Positions 52,138 to 63,205 of a DNA stretch of 64,000 bases are shown in pieces (within the stretch, counting starts at the first letter, position 1; every line of letters begins with the position of its first letter). This stretch comes from Amycolatopsis dendrobii (GTDB lineage Bacteria; Actinomycetota; Actinomycetes; Mycobacteriales; Pseudonocardiaceae): contig NZ_JACGZW010000002.1 of assembly GCF_014145675.1 (NCBI RefSeq), positions 434,001 to 498,000 on the forward strand, given 5' to 3'. Made by a program: the position numbers and the translations under genes. The notes beneath the pieces were generated by a model. That model did no database searches, had not been told where the DNA came from, and saw only the letters and a program-made list of their open reading frames with translations.

Positions 52138-55100
52138 CACATCAACCTTTCACCGGCGAGGTTGACGACCTCGACCCGGACATTCGGGAAAAGCTGCTTG
52201 TACTGAAGGATAACATCGGTACAGGAGTCGCAGATCTGGTACTCGTTCGGAATCATGTCCCGCTTGGTCGAGGGCAGGTCCACCACCATCCGCAGGTCGC
52301 CGCTCATGTCTTCGCGCGTGACCGGCGTGTAGCTCTGCCCGTTCTGGTGCGCGCGTTCCGCACCGCGCCGGTTGATTTCCTCGAGTGCGCCGTCCATTCG
52401 GTCCCGGGCGCGCGCCGTGTCGCCGCGAAGTCCTTCGCGGTACATGTTTTCGTGGTTGTTCTTGAGGTACGCCGCTTCCTCGCGCCGGGACTTCTCGATT
52501 TGCTTCTTGACGATGTCGTCGATTTCGTCGCGGTCGAGTCCGGAACGGGCCGCGAAATTGTGCCGCACCATTTCTTCGAGCAGCTTCGGCTCCGAGTCGT
52601 GGGTGCGGCCGAACTTGCCGTCGGGATCCGGCATGCCGAGTTCGGGCCGGTACGGACCGGCGTCCTTGGTGCCGAACAGCCGCTCGGACTTCGGCCACTC
52701 GGGACCGTCCTTCGCCGGAGCCCAGTCGTGGGACTTGCCGCTGAAGCTGTAGAGATCGACGGTGTCGCCGTTCGCGTCGCGGTACCTCGCCGTGGTGAGG
52801 GCTCGTTCGTGCGGGCGGCGCACGTCGTCAGTCAGCGGGTTGCGGTTGCCGTTCAGCTCGCGCACGTCGTCGAGACCCTCGGCGCGGCGGTCGCGGTTCT
52901 CCTGCCGGAGATCGCGCACGTCCTGGTCCCGCTGTTCCTGGTTGAACGGCGGCTGTCCGCGGTCGACGGCGCTGTCGGCGTCGATGTCGTCCGGGTTGTG
53001 GTGCTTGCCGTCCGGGGCGAAACCGTCGTCGCCGACGTGGTGCGACGTGCCGTCCGGGCGGTGCACCGACCATTCGCCGTCCGGCGGAATCCGCGGCCGC
53101 ATCCGTCCGTCCGGGCCGATTTCGTAGGCGGAGGAGAAGACCCGGCCGTTCGAATCGGTCCACGCCGGCTTGCTCGGGGCCAGCACCTCGGTGTCGAGGT
53201 CGCGCGACAGCCGGTGCGCGAAATCGTTCGACCCCGCGTCGCAGCCGATCAGCCGGATCGGCCTGCCGTCGTAGTTTCCGTTGCGCCGCAGGACGTCCGC
53301 GAACTCTTCCGGCGTGTACAGCCGGTCGCCGATGCGGGCGTGGCCGTCCGCCGTGACGTGCACGTCCACCGTGTAGCGCCCGTCCGGGTCCGGCTGGACG
53401 CGGTGCGGCAGATCGCCGAGTTCCGGGTCGCCGCGGTGGTACGAACTGCCCGCCGGAGTGTCCTCGGCGTGCCGGTGGTTGACCTCGTCCGGCGACAGCG
53501 GCTCGTCGTGGTGCGGCGAGGTGCCGTCGGTGTCGTCGTGGTGGTTCGACCCGTCCGAATCGTGGTGCTTCGGGTCCTGGTGCTCAGGTTTGGGCTCCGG
53601 GTCGGCGTGCTCCGGCTTGCGTTCGGGCGCGTCGCGATCCGGTTTGTGGTCGGACTTGTCGTTGCCCGGCTTGTCTTTCGCGTCTTCGTGCTGCCCGGGC
53701 TTCTTGTCCGGGGCAGTCTTCTCGGGCTTGCCGCCGTCCTTCGGCTTCCCCGGCTCCTCGGCGTTCGGTTTGCCGTTCTGGGCCGGGGATTCCTTCCCCG
53801 TCCGTTGTGGACTGTTGGCTTCGCCAGGCTTGGCGGGCGGCGCGTCAGTACGGGCACCGCCGCGTGCGACGGGCTCGGGGGAGCCGTCGGGACGCCGTGC
53901 GCCGCCTGCCTCCGGTCCGCGCTGGGCGCCACCGGGACCGGTCGCGACAGCCGCCGCGGCCGGAGGTGCGGAACCGTCGCCGGACCCGCGGCTCGTCGAC
54001 GAGGGCGATCCGCCGCCGGACGCCGGTGCTGGTTCCGAACGACCGAGACCCGGTTCCGTACCGGGCCGTTTGGGCTGTCCGACATCGCCGCCGTCGCCGG
54101 GACGCTGCGGACCGCTGCTCGACGAATCCGCCGGACGCTGCGGCGAAGAACCGCCGCCACCAGTGGAATCGCCAGTGCGCGGCGTCGACCCACCGTCGCC
54201 GGTACGCGGTGCAGAACCACCGTCCGCAGGCCGACTGGACCCGCCGTCGCCAGTGCGCTGCGGCGGCGTCGAGCCGCCATCCGAAGGCCGCTGCGGCCCA
54301 GGACCGGAGCGGTCCGGAGTACGGCTCGGCCCGCCACCGTCCGCCGGGCTCGGGCCACCGCTCGGCCGCCGACCGGAAGGGCCGCTGTCCGGAACCCGGT
54401 TCGGCACCTCAGGAGCCCGCGACCCGGGCGTCCCGGTCCAGCCGCTGCCGCTGGGCCGAGGCGACGGGCTGCCGCCGCTGGCCGGAGCGCTGGTCGGGCT
54501 GCCGCCGCCACCCTGCTGCGGAATTCCGCCGCCCGCCGGACTCTGGTTCGGTGTCGAACCGCCGCCGTCGTTCGAGCGGATGTGCTGCGGGGGAGCGGAT
54601 TGCGGCGAGGGAGCGTCCGCGCGAGGTGGCGCGTACCCGCTCGCCGACGTCGAATCGTTGCTGCTCGAGTGATGCGGGCTCGGCTCGGTGCCACCGGAAT
54701 GCGTGCCGCCGCCCGATGACGAGTGCGGTGCCCCGCCGGAGTGCGGAGAGCTGGGCGGCGCGCTGACCGAGGACGGGCCATCGCTGTGCGAAGAGCTTTG
54801 CGGCGAGTAAGAACTGTCCGAGGGACTGCTTCCGCCGCGCGACGTCGGGCTCGCATCGCCGGCGAACGTCGACGGGCTGGAGTCGGTGTGGCTCCCGCCA
54901 GTACTGTCGGAACCGCGCCGGGAAGACGATGTCGCAGTGTCTATTGCGGACGGTCCGGTGCCGTCCGGCGACGACGAATGCGAGTCGCCCGACGACGGGC
55001 TGTCGCTGCTCGGACTGTCGGATCCGTTGGGGCTGCCCGAATCGCCCGCGTGGTCGCCGGGTGCGTCGGAACCGTCCGAACCGTTGTGGCTGCCGTTCGG

Positions 55101-56093
55101 ACCGTCGCCGTCGGCGCTGTCCGACCCGTTGGAGCGACGCGAACCGGACGGCGAACCGGGATCCACGTCCCCGTCGCCGGATCCGGTGTGGTGCCCGCCG
55201 CCGGAACCGCCCGCACCGCCGCCGGAACCGCCGCGGTGGAAGAAGCCGCCCGCCTTGATGTTCTTCGTGCTGATGACGTCGAGGCCGGTGACCTTGCCCG
55301 CCAGCTTGCCCAGCACCTTGATGATCTTCGTGAACACCTCGGCGAGCTTGCCGAGCAGCGGCGAGACGCGGCGCATCGTCTCGCACAGCTTCGTCAGCAG
55401 CTCGCTGATCTTCTCGCCCCACTTGGAGATCGCCGTGACGGCCTGCGCGACCACCAGCGGCGTCCCGAACCCGAGCGAGAACACCTCCTCCATGACCCAG
55501 GAGATCAGCTTGCCCACCAGGTCCGCGATGAGCTGGCGCACCAGGCCGCGCACGAACGCGACGACCTGGCCCATGATCATGGTGACGGTGCCGATCGCGC
55601 TCGCGACCGTCGCCGCGCCGCCGATCGCCTCGGCCGCCTCCGCCGCGGACTTCCGATAGGCGTCCGCGCCGTCGCCCTTCCACTCCGCGGTGCCGGTCTT
55701 GACCGCGTTCTCGAGGTCTTTCTGCCGTTCCTGCAACGCCTTCGCGACGTTGCCCCAGGTGTCGGCATAGGACTGGATCACCGGCGGGTTGCCCGCGACC
55801 GAATCCAGCATGTCCTTCAGCGGCTGCACGTGCTCCATCAGGAACGACGCCACCGACGACATCAGGTAGCCGAACGGGTCGATCGCCGCGCCCGCGATCT
55901 CGCCGGCGAGGCTCGCGACGCCGAGGCCGCCGGAAACCCAGTCGCCGTCCGCGATGCCCTTGAACGCGTCGGTCGCCGATTCGGCGATGTTGATGCCGGT
56001 GGCGTAGCCGTAATCGCCGTTGCCCTCGGTGAAGGGCCCGGGGCCGTCGCCGTCCTTTTTGGACTCTGCGACCAGCGGATTTCCTTCGGGCAT
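52137..56093 (-). CDS. Giant T7SS polymorphic toxin with C-terminal deaminase domain
   Basis: A 1318-residue protein. N-terminus: WXG100-like helical region (about 100-235; EWKGDGADAYR). From about 290 to 860 it is disordered, rich in Ser, Gly, Pro and Asp. Near residues 930-970 a small domain (RPIRLIGCDAGSNDFAHRL) recalls the GCxxG region found upstream of many actinobacterial toxin tips. The last 260 residues have the deaminase pattern: His1165-x-x-Glu1168 (THDSEPKLLEEM) and Cys1288-x-x-Cys1291 (ICDSCTDVILQYKQLFP). These look like the XOO_2897-type nucleic-acid deaminases. It overlaps the EspC-like gene by one base and the SUKH gene by one base. Expected role: base-editing toxin aimed at competing bacteria. 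Confidence 0.87.
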   Translation of the reverse strand: MPEGNPLVAESKKDGDGPGPFTEGNGDYGYATGINIAESATDAFKGIADGDWVSGGLGVASLAGEIAGAAIDPFGYLMSSVASFLMEHVQPLKDMLDSVAGNPPVIQSYADTWGNVAKALQERQKDLENAVKTGTAEWKGDGADAYRKSAAEAAEAIGGAATVASAIGTVTMIMGQVVAFVRGLVRQLIADLVGKLISWVMEEVFSLGFGTPLVVAQAVTAISKWGEKISELLTKLCETMRRVSPLLGKLAEVFTKIIKVLGKLAGKVTGLDVISTKNIKAGGFFHRGGSGGGAGGSGGGHHTGSGDGDVDPGSPSGSRRSNGSDSADGDGPNGSHNGSDGSDAPGDHAGDSGSPNGSDSPSSDSPSSGDSHSSSPDGTGPSAIDTATSSSRRGSDSTGGSHTDSSPSTFAGDASPTSRGGSSPSDSSYSPQSSSHSDGPSSVSAPPSSPHSGGAPHSSSGGGTHSGGTEPSPHHSSSNDSTSASGYAPPRADAPSPQSAPPQHIRSNDGGGSTPNQSPAGGGIPQQGGGGSPTSAPASGGSPSPRPSGSGWTGTPGSRAPEVPNRVPDSGPSGRRPSGGPSPADGGGPSRTPDRSGPGPQRPSDGGSTPPQRTGDGGSSRPADGGSAPRTGDGGSTPRTGDSTGGGGSSPQRPADSSSSGPQRPGDGGDVGQPKRPGTEPGLGRSEPAPASGGGSPSSTSRGSGDGSAPPAAAAVATGPGGAQRGPEAGGARRPDGSPEPVARGGARTDAPPAKPGEANSPQRTGKESPAQNGKPNAEEPGKPKDGGKPEKTAPDKKPGQHEDAKDKPGNDKSDHKPDRDAPERKPEHADPEPKPEHQDPKHHDSDGSNHHDDTDGTSPHHDEPLSPDEVNHRHAEDTPAGSSYHRGDPELGDLPHRVQPDPDGRYTVDVHVTADGHARIGDRLYTPEEFADVLRRNGNYDGRPIRLIGCDAGSNDFAHRLSRDLDTEVLAPSKPAWTDSNGRVFSSAYEIGPDGRMRPRIPPDGEWSVHRPDGTSHHVGDDGFAPDGKHHNPDDIDADSAVDRGQPPFNQEQRDQDVRDLRQENRDRRAEGLDDVRELNGNRNPLTDDVRRPHERALTTARYRDANGDTVDLYSFSGKSHDWAPAKDGPEWPKSERLFGTKDAGPYRPELGMPDPDGKFGRTHDSEPKLLEEMVRHNFAARSGLDRDEIDDIVKKQIEKSRREEAAYLKNNHENMYREGLRGDTARARDRMDGALEEINRRGAERAHQNGQSYTPVTREDMSGDLRMVVDLPSTKRDMIPNEYQICDSCTDVILQYKQLFPNVRVEVVNLAGERLM

Positions 56094-56398
56094 CAGTCGC
56101 TCGCCTTCATCGAACCGGCGGCTTCGCCTTCGTAGCTGTCGTACGCCTTCGCCGCGTCGCGCACCTTCTGCGCCTGCGCGTCCATCGCCGTGACGGTGTT
56201 CTCCAGCGCGTTGATCCCGTAGTTCTCGACCGGGTCGAGCATCATCCGGAACGGCTGGCAGAGGATGCCGTACGCGTCGGTCGGCATGCTGACCTGGTTC
56301 GCCGCGTCGACAGCCTGCTTCAGCCCGTCGGCGATCCCGTCGAGCTGACGGGCGTGCGCCTCGAGATCGCCGCCGATCTCATAACCCCTGGGTGCCAT
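56093..56398 (-). CDS. EspC-like small T7SS substrate (DUF2580 type)
   Basis: A 101-residue helical protein. It has the ESX secretion-associated protein C layout and ends in YDSYEGEAAG, which contains the YxxxE secretion signal. It overlaps the toxin start by one base, so it is probably the co-secreted partner or chaperone of the toxin. ATG at 56398 is the only good start. Confidence 0.82.
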   Translation of the reverse strand: MAPRGYEIGGDLEAHARQLDGIADGLKQAVDAANQVSMPTDAYGILCQPFRMMLDPVENYGINALENTVTAMDAQAQKVRDAAKAYDSYEGEAAGSMKASD

Positions 56399-56427
56399 GG
56401 TTTTTCTTCCCCCTGGAACGGTTTGAG

Positions 56428-56991
56428 TCAGTGCAGGATCGATCCGCCGAAGTCGTCGTCATCGTCCGACGAGCTCCTGCGGCGGCGTTGCTGCTGCGGT
56501 GGCGGCGGCGAGGCAGGCGGGCTTGCCGGACGCGCTGGCGGGGGCGCGGGGGCACCGGTTTCCTCAGCGTCCTCGGGCAGGAACCGGCGCACCCGGTCGG
56601 ACGCGGACTCGGCCGGTTCCTCGGCGGGCGGCGCGGGGAAGGTCCGCTGCGCGTCGGCCACCAGCGTTTCCGTGGTCTCGTCTCCGCCGACGGTCTCGGC
56701 CGCGGCCTGCTGCAACAGCTCGGGAATCCGGGCCTGCGCGCGCTGCACGAGCCGCATCACCTCGGCGGAGACGTCGGCCATCTTCTTGCCAGCCGCGGAG
56801 TCCGCGAGCACCAGGTTCTTCAGCAGTCCCTTGGCGTCCACGGTGACCTCGACCGATCCGTCCTTGGACCGCTCGGTGACGGTTTGGCCCTGCATGCGCT
56901 CGGCCATCGCCTGGTAGCGGGCAGCAGTCTGCTGGAGCTGCTTGGTCCAGCCCTCGATCATCTGCTCGCTGGCGTCGACGCTGTCCGGCAT
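56428..56991 (-). CDS. YbaB/EbfC-like protein at head of toxin operon
   Basis: A 187-residue protein. The first 100 residues fit the YbaB/EbfC fold (RSKDGSVEVTVDAKGLLKNLVL), followed by an acidic and Pro-rich tail and an Arg/Ser/Asp-rich end (QQQRRRRSSSDDDDD). YbaB proteins can bind DNA, but members with such tails occur at the head of T7SS operons and may have a different job. GGAGGAAGGGG precedes the ATG, and 29 bp separate it from the EspC-like gene. Confidence 0.82.
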   Translation of the reverse strand: MPDSVDASEQMIEGWTKQLQQTAARYQAMAERMQGQTVTERSKDGSVEVTVDAKGLLKNLVLADSAAGKKMADVSAEVMRLVQRAQARIPELLQQAAAETVGGDETTETLVADAQRTFPAPPAEEPAESASDRVRRFLPEDAEETGAPAPPPARPASPPASPPPPQQQRRRRSSSDDDDDFGGSILH

Positions 56992-57133
56992 CGGGCCCCT
57001 TCCTCCACGGTGACTTCTCCAGAATGACGGACGCGCTGCCCCGTCGGTTCCACGCGGTTCCGAATTGTCCGCGCGGCGCGGTTTCCTACCTGATGTCGAC
57101 TACTGTACGCGAACTTGAGGTTGCGCGCCGTAA

Positions 57134-57171
57134 CGTAAAACGGCCCGCCCGCGAGGTTCGCGGACGGGCCG
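57134..57171 (-). terminator. Intrinsic terminator of the HPPD gene
   Basis: On the minus strand CGGCCCG-T-CCGCGA-ACC-TCGCGG-G-CGGGCCG is followed by TTTTACG, 20 bp after the stop codon. Good stem and T-rich tail. The rest of the 200-bp gap to the YbaB-like gene holds its promoter. Confidence 0.92.
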
Positions 57172-57191
57172 GGGAAAGCGGAGGGAGCGGG

Positions 57192-59770
<2,579 letters not shown>

Positions 59771-59808
59771 CGGTGTCCTCCAGTGGTTTTGCTGAAAGAC
59801 ACGCTAGA

Positions 59809-59860
59809 CCGCCGAACGCGCGCCGGGCCACGGAAAACCGGGCGGGCGCGCGTTCGGCGG
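59809..59860 (-). terminator. Strong hairpin after greA
   Basis: A perfect 16-bp inverted repeat, CCGCCGAACGCGCGCC ... GGCGCGCGTTCGGCGG, eight bases after the greA stop on its strand. A long loop (20 bases) and no T-run. Confidence 0.75.
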
Positions 59861-59867
59861 AAACGAG

Positions 59868-60359
59868 TCAGGACTCGCTGTAAGGCACCGCCTTGACCAG
59901 GGTGACCTTCATGGTCTTGCCGTTGGGCAGCTCGTACTCGCGGGACTCGCCCTCCTTGGCGCCGAGCAGCGCCTTGCCGAGCGGCGACTCGGGGGAGTAC
60001 ACGTCGAGCGCGCCCTCCGCGCCCTCTTCGCGGGTGGCGAGCAGGAACTTCTCCTCCTCGTCGTCCCCGTCGTACTTGACGGTGAGCACCTTGCCGGGGC
60101 CCGCCGTGCCGTCGTCGTCCGGAGCCTCGCCGACCTTCGCGTTGCGCAGCAGCTCCTGGAGATGCCGGATCCGGGCTTCGGCCTGGCCCTGCTCTTCGCG
60201 GGCCGCGTGGTAGCCGCCGTTCTCCTTGAGGTCGCCCTCTTCGCGGCTGTCGTTGATGCGGGCGGCGATGACCGGACGATTCTCGATCATTTCGTCGAGC
60301 TCGTGCTTGAGCCTGTCGTAGGCATCCTGGGTCAGCCAGGTCACCTTGGTGTCGCTCAC
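59868..60359 (-). CDS. greA: Transcription elongation factor GreA
   Basis: A 163-residue protein, the normal length. The N-terminal coiled coil ([38 protein letters not shown]) carries the two acidic tip residues that act in the RNA polymerase channel; the C-terminal FKBP-like domain ([18 protein letters not shown]) binds polymerase. It rescues backtracked RNA polymerase. The GTG three codons into a longer frame (60359) matches the usual start ([10 protein letters not shown]) and has GAGGAG nine bases upstream. Order greA-DUF4307-mca follows mycobacteria. Confidence 0.95.
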   Translation of the reverse strand: MSDTKVTWLTQDAYDRLKHELDEMIENRPVIAARINDSREEGDLKENGGYHAAREEQGQAEARIRHLQELLRNAKVGEAPDDDGTAGPGKVLTVKYDGDDEEEKFLLATREEGAEGALDVYSPESPLGKALLGAKEGESREYELPNGKTMKVTLVKAVPYSES

Positions 60360-60436
60360 GGTCACCATCTCCTCGTAGGGCCTGCCAGGCTTGGGTGTAC
60401 AAGCCGGCCACCGCGTACGCACGCGGCTGAGATAAA

Positions 60437-60464
60437 GGAAAAACACGGCCCGTCGGGGGCCGTG
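60437..60464 (-). terminator. Intrinsic terminator of the DUF4307 gene
   Basis: On the minus strand CACGGCCC-CCGAC-GGGCCGTG is followed by TTTTTCC. It separates the DUF4307 transcript from greA. Perfect 8-bp stem. Confidence 0.92.
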
Positions 60465-60555
60465 CTGGTGTACGAGCGTATCACGGCAGGACAGGTCGAC
60501 GCCGGTCCATTTCACGCCGCGCGGACGCTCGCCGCGCATTTCACTCCGTTGGCCG

Positions 60556-60996
60556 CTACGGGGTTGACAGATAGCGTGGTATGGAATACGAGCAGCCGAA
60601 CACGTCGGCGGTCACCGGGGTCCCGATGCTCTTCACCACTGTGTTCAGCCTGCTGTGGCCGGCCCCGGCGGGAACCAGCACCTCCCGGCGGCCGCTTTCC
60701 GCGCCGGAGCGGTCGCGCACCCGGACGACGCACACGCCGGGCTTGCTGTCGTCGTCCCGGGTGACGTTGAGCGTGACCTGCATCGCGTCGTTCGGCAGTT
60801 CCTGGAAGCCGACGCGCTCCGCCTCGATCGGGGTCTGGCCGAGATTGAGGTAGTAGACGAAGCCGACCGCGCCGCTCACAACCAGCGCGACGGCCACGAA
60901 AAGCCACCTGCGCCAGCGCTTCGACGGCTTGCCCTTGCCCGCGGCGCCGTACCGGTCCGCGGGCCGCGCCGGCACGGCGCCACCCTCGGCGGTCAC
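60556..60996 (-). CDS. DUF4307 membrane protein
   Basis: A 146-residue protein with one N-terminal membrane helix (about 28-52) after KPSKRWRRW. The extracytoplasmic part has a beta pattern and two Cys residues ([22 protein letters not shown]). The family (Rv1081c) is next to mca in many actinobacteria; its role is unknown. GGGGAG is close before the GTG start, which marks the border with the preceding non-homologous frame. It is divergent from mca with about 195 bp between. Confidence 0.9.
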   Translation of the reverse strand: MTAEGGAVPARPADRYGAAGKGKPSKRWRRWLFVAVALVVSGAVGFVYYLNLGQTPIEAERVGFQELPNDAMQVTLNVTRDDDSKPGVCVVRVRDRSGAESGRREVLVPAGAGHSRLNTVVKSIGTPVTADVFGCSYSIPRYLSTP

Positions 60997-61191
60997 GGTC
61001 TCCCCGCTCTGCAAATCCGGGCCTCCGGTCAAACTTGTCGTACCCCTGGGGACAATAGGCAGTGCGGCCGGTCCGGGGCACCACCCTGGTCGAGTATCCG
61101 CGACCCGTTCCGGCGGCGCGGAGCCGGGGCGGTTTACCGCGGCGCAACCAGGTGTCACGGAATAACAGGACAGGAAAGGGCCGTTCGGACC

Positions 61192-62106
61192 ATGGTGGGA
61201 GCCGACGAGCTGACAACAGAAGACCGCAAGCAGCGACTGCGCCTGATGGCGGTGCACGCCCATCCCGACGACGAGTCGAGCAAGGGTGCCGCCACGATGG
61301 CCAAATACGTCGCCGACGGGCACGAGGTCATGGTCGTGACCTGCACCGGAGGCGAGGCGGGCAGCATTCTCAACCCGGCCATGGACCGGCCGGACGTGCT
61401 GGCGAACATGACCGAGATCCGCCGCGAGGAGATGGCGCGCGCGGCGAAGATCCTCGGCGTGAGCCACCGCTGGCTGGGATTCATCGACTCCGGGCTGCCC
61501 GAGGGCGACCCGCTTCCGCCGGTGCCGGAGGGCTCGTTCGCGGTGATCCCGCTGGAGGAGTCCACCGAGGCGCTGGTACGCGTGATCCGCGAGTTCCGCC
61601 CGCACGTCATCACGACCTACGACGAGAACGGCGGGTACCCGCATCCGGACCACATCCGCACGCACGAGGTGTCGATGGCGGCCTTCGACGCGGCAGGCGA
61701 CCCGGAGCGGTTCCCGGAGGCGGGCGAGCCGTGGCAGCCGCTCAAGCTCTACTACATGCACGGGTTCTCCAAGGCCAGGATGGTGGCGTTCGACACCGCG
61801 CTCAAGGAGGCCGGGCTGGAGTCGCCGTACGAGGAGTGGCTCAAGTCCTGGGACCCGAACCGCGCCGACATCATGGAGCGGGTGACGACCCGGATCGAGT
61901 GCGGGGAATACTTCGAGGTGCGCGACGAGGCGCTGAAGGCGCACGCCACGCAGATCGACCCGACCAGCCGCTGGTTCGCCGTTCCGCTGGAGATCCAGCG
62001 CGAGGTGTGGCCCACTGAGGAGTACGAGCTGAACCGCTCCCTGGTGGACAGCACGCTGCCGGAGGACGATCTGTTCGCAGGCATCAAGGAGAAGGTGAGC
62101 CCATGA
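61192..62106 (+). CDS. mca: Mycothiol S-conjugate amidase
   Basis: A 304-residue zinc amidase of the LmbE family. Zinc ligands: AHPDDES (His24, Asp27) and HPDHIRTHE. It cleaves mycothiol-S conjugates of electrophiles and drugs, giving a mercapturate for export and GlcN-Ins for recycling. Clear actinobacterial marker. The ATG at 61192 starts with a short polar extension ([12 protein letters not shown]). The stop overlaps the start of a small membrane protein (ATGA). Confidence 0.95.
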   Translation: MVGADELTTEDRKQRLRLMAVHAHPDDESSKGAATMAKYVADGHEVMVVTCTGGEAGSILNPAMDRPDVLANMTEIRREEMARAAKILGVSHRWLGFIDSGLPEGDPLPPVPEGSFAVIPLEESTEALVRVIREFRPHVITTYDENGGYPHPDHIRTHEVSMAAFDAAGDPERFPEAGEPWQPLKLYYMHGFSKARMVAFDTALKEAGLESPYEEWLKSWDPNRADIMERVTTRIECGEYFEVRDEALKAHATQIDPTSRWFAVPLEIQREVWPTEEYELNRSLVDSTLPEDDLFAGIKEKVSP

Positions 62107-62450
62107 GTTTCGGTGTGCCGGCCGTCGCGGTCGTCCCGCTCACCGCGTCGGCGCTGGTACTGGCCCAGCAGCCGGACAGCGGGGACAACGGCGGCCAGGG
62201 CGAGGACTTCGGCAAATCCTCGCCGGTCGGCCTGCTGGTGCTGATCCTGTTCCTGATCGCGGTCGTCTTCCTGGTTCGCTCGATGAGCAAGCACCTGAAG
62301 AAGGTGCCGCAGAGCTTCGACAAGGAAGAGGCTGGTTCGGAGTCCGGTTCCGAGGCCGTCGAGGCTGGTCCGGAGTCGGCCGGAGAGGCACCGGAGACGG
62401 CTGCGGCGGAGAAGAAGCCGGACGCGGCGGCGGCCAAGAAGAGCGACTGA
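62103..62450 (+). CDS. Small membrane protein co-encoded with mca (Rv1083-like)
   Basis: A 115-residue protein with a signal-like hydrophobic N-terminus (about 5-21), a short linker ([15 protein letters not shown]), a membrane helix (about 41-60) and a charged Glu/Ala/Lys-rich tail ([12 protein letters not shown]). It overlaps mca by four bases, so translation is coupled. Rv1083 occupies the same spot. Function unknown. Confidence 0.85.
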   Translation: MSFGVPAVAVVPLTASALVLAQQPDSGDNGGQGEDFGKSSPVGLLVLILFLIAVVFLVRSMSKHLKKVPQSFDKEEAGSESGSEAVEAGPESAGEAPETAAAEKKPDAAAAKKSD

Positions 62451-62471
62451 GTTCCCCGCGACGGGGCTGGA

Positions 62472-63191
62472 CTAGCTGGTCAGCCCGTCGCGGAGAGCGG
62501 CGAGCTTGGCCGTGAGCAGGCTGTCCTCGCCGGGCAGCACCGTGATGTACCGGTTTCCTTCCGGCCCGGCAACCTCGAACGCGACCCGGCCGTCGGTGAG
62601 GTCGAGGTAGCTCAGCGGCCCGGCTTCCGTGCGCCCTGGCCGGCCCGGTTCGCGCACGGCGACGGCCATTTCGCCGACCCCGAACCAGGTCTGCTGGAAC
62701 AGTGCGTCGACCGCGCGGGCGGCCGGGCTGCGCTCGTCGGAGAAATCCGCCTGGAAGTCCTCCTGCGGCAGGGAGAACGCGCTCAGCTGAGCTGGCCGGT
62801 ACCGGGGCAGGCTCGCGACCAGCGCCCCGGCAGGAGTGCGGGTGCCGTCGAGCACCTTCAGCCGCACCCGATCGCTGCGACACAACGCCTTGACCCCAGT
62901 CCGGCCCCGGACGGCGACGAGCACGCCATAGCGGACGTCCTGATTCTCGACGTGGGCGACATATTCCGTGTCGGCGCGGCCCAGCGCGCAGAGCACGTCC
63001 TCGAACTCGTCGACGAACCGCCCGTGCTCGGTCAGGCCGAGCCAGGCCAGCTCGTCGCGCACGGTCTGGTCGAGCCGCCGATCGTCGGCCGTGAACCGGA
63101 GCCGCCCCGAAAACACCGGATGCGGCTCGGCGAACCCAGCTTCCCGGAGCGCGCCGAGAAGGGCGTCGAGGGACAGCTCGGTCACGCGCAC
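62472..63191 (-). CDS. EspG-family T7SS chaperone
   Basis: A 239-residue protein resembling EspG: a conserved-looking N-terminal region (LALDALLGALREAG-like, seen as LSLDALLGALREAGF) and a long antiparallel beta region (GVLVAVRGRTG, RVRLKVLDGTR, YITVLPGEDSLL). EspG holds PPE-type proteins soluble before export. The PPE-like gene next upstream on the same strand, 14 bp away, is its probable client. GGAGG precedes the GTG start by five bases. Confidence 0.85.
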   Translation of the reverse strand: MRVTELSLDALLGALREAGFAEPHPVFSGRLRFTADDRRLDQTVRDELAWLGLTEHGRFVDEFEDVLCALGRADTEYVAHVENQDVRYGVLVAVRGRTGVKALCRSDRVRLKVLDGTRTPAGALVASLPRYRPAQLSAFSLPQEDFQADFSDERSPAARAVDALFQQTWFGVGEMAVAVREPGRPGRTEAGPLSYLDLTDGRVAFEVAGPEGNRYITVLPGEDSLLTAKLAALRDGLTS

Positions 63192-63205
63192 CGCTTCCTC
63201 CCGGC

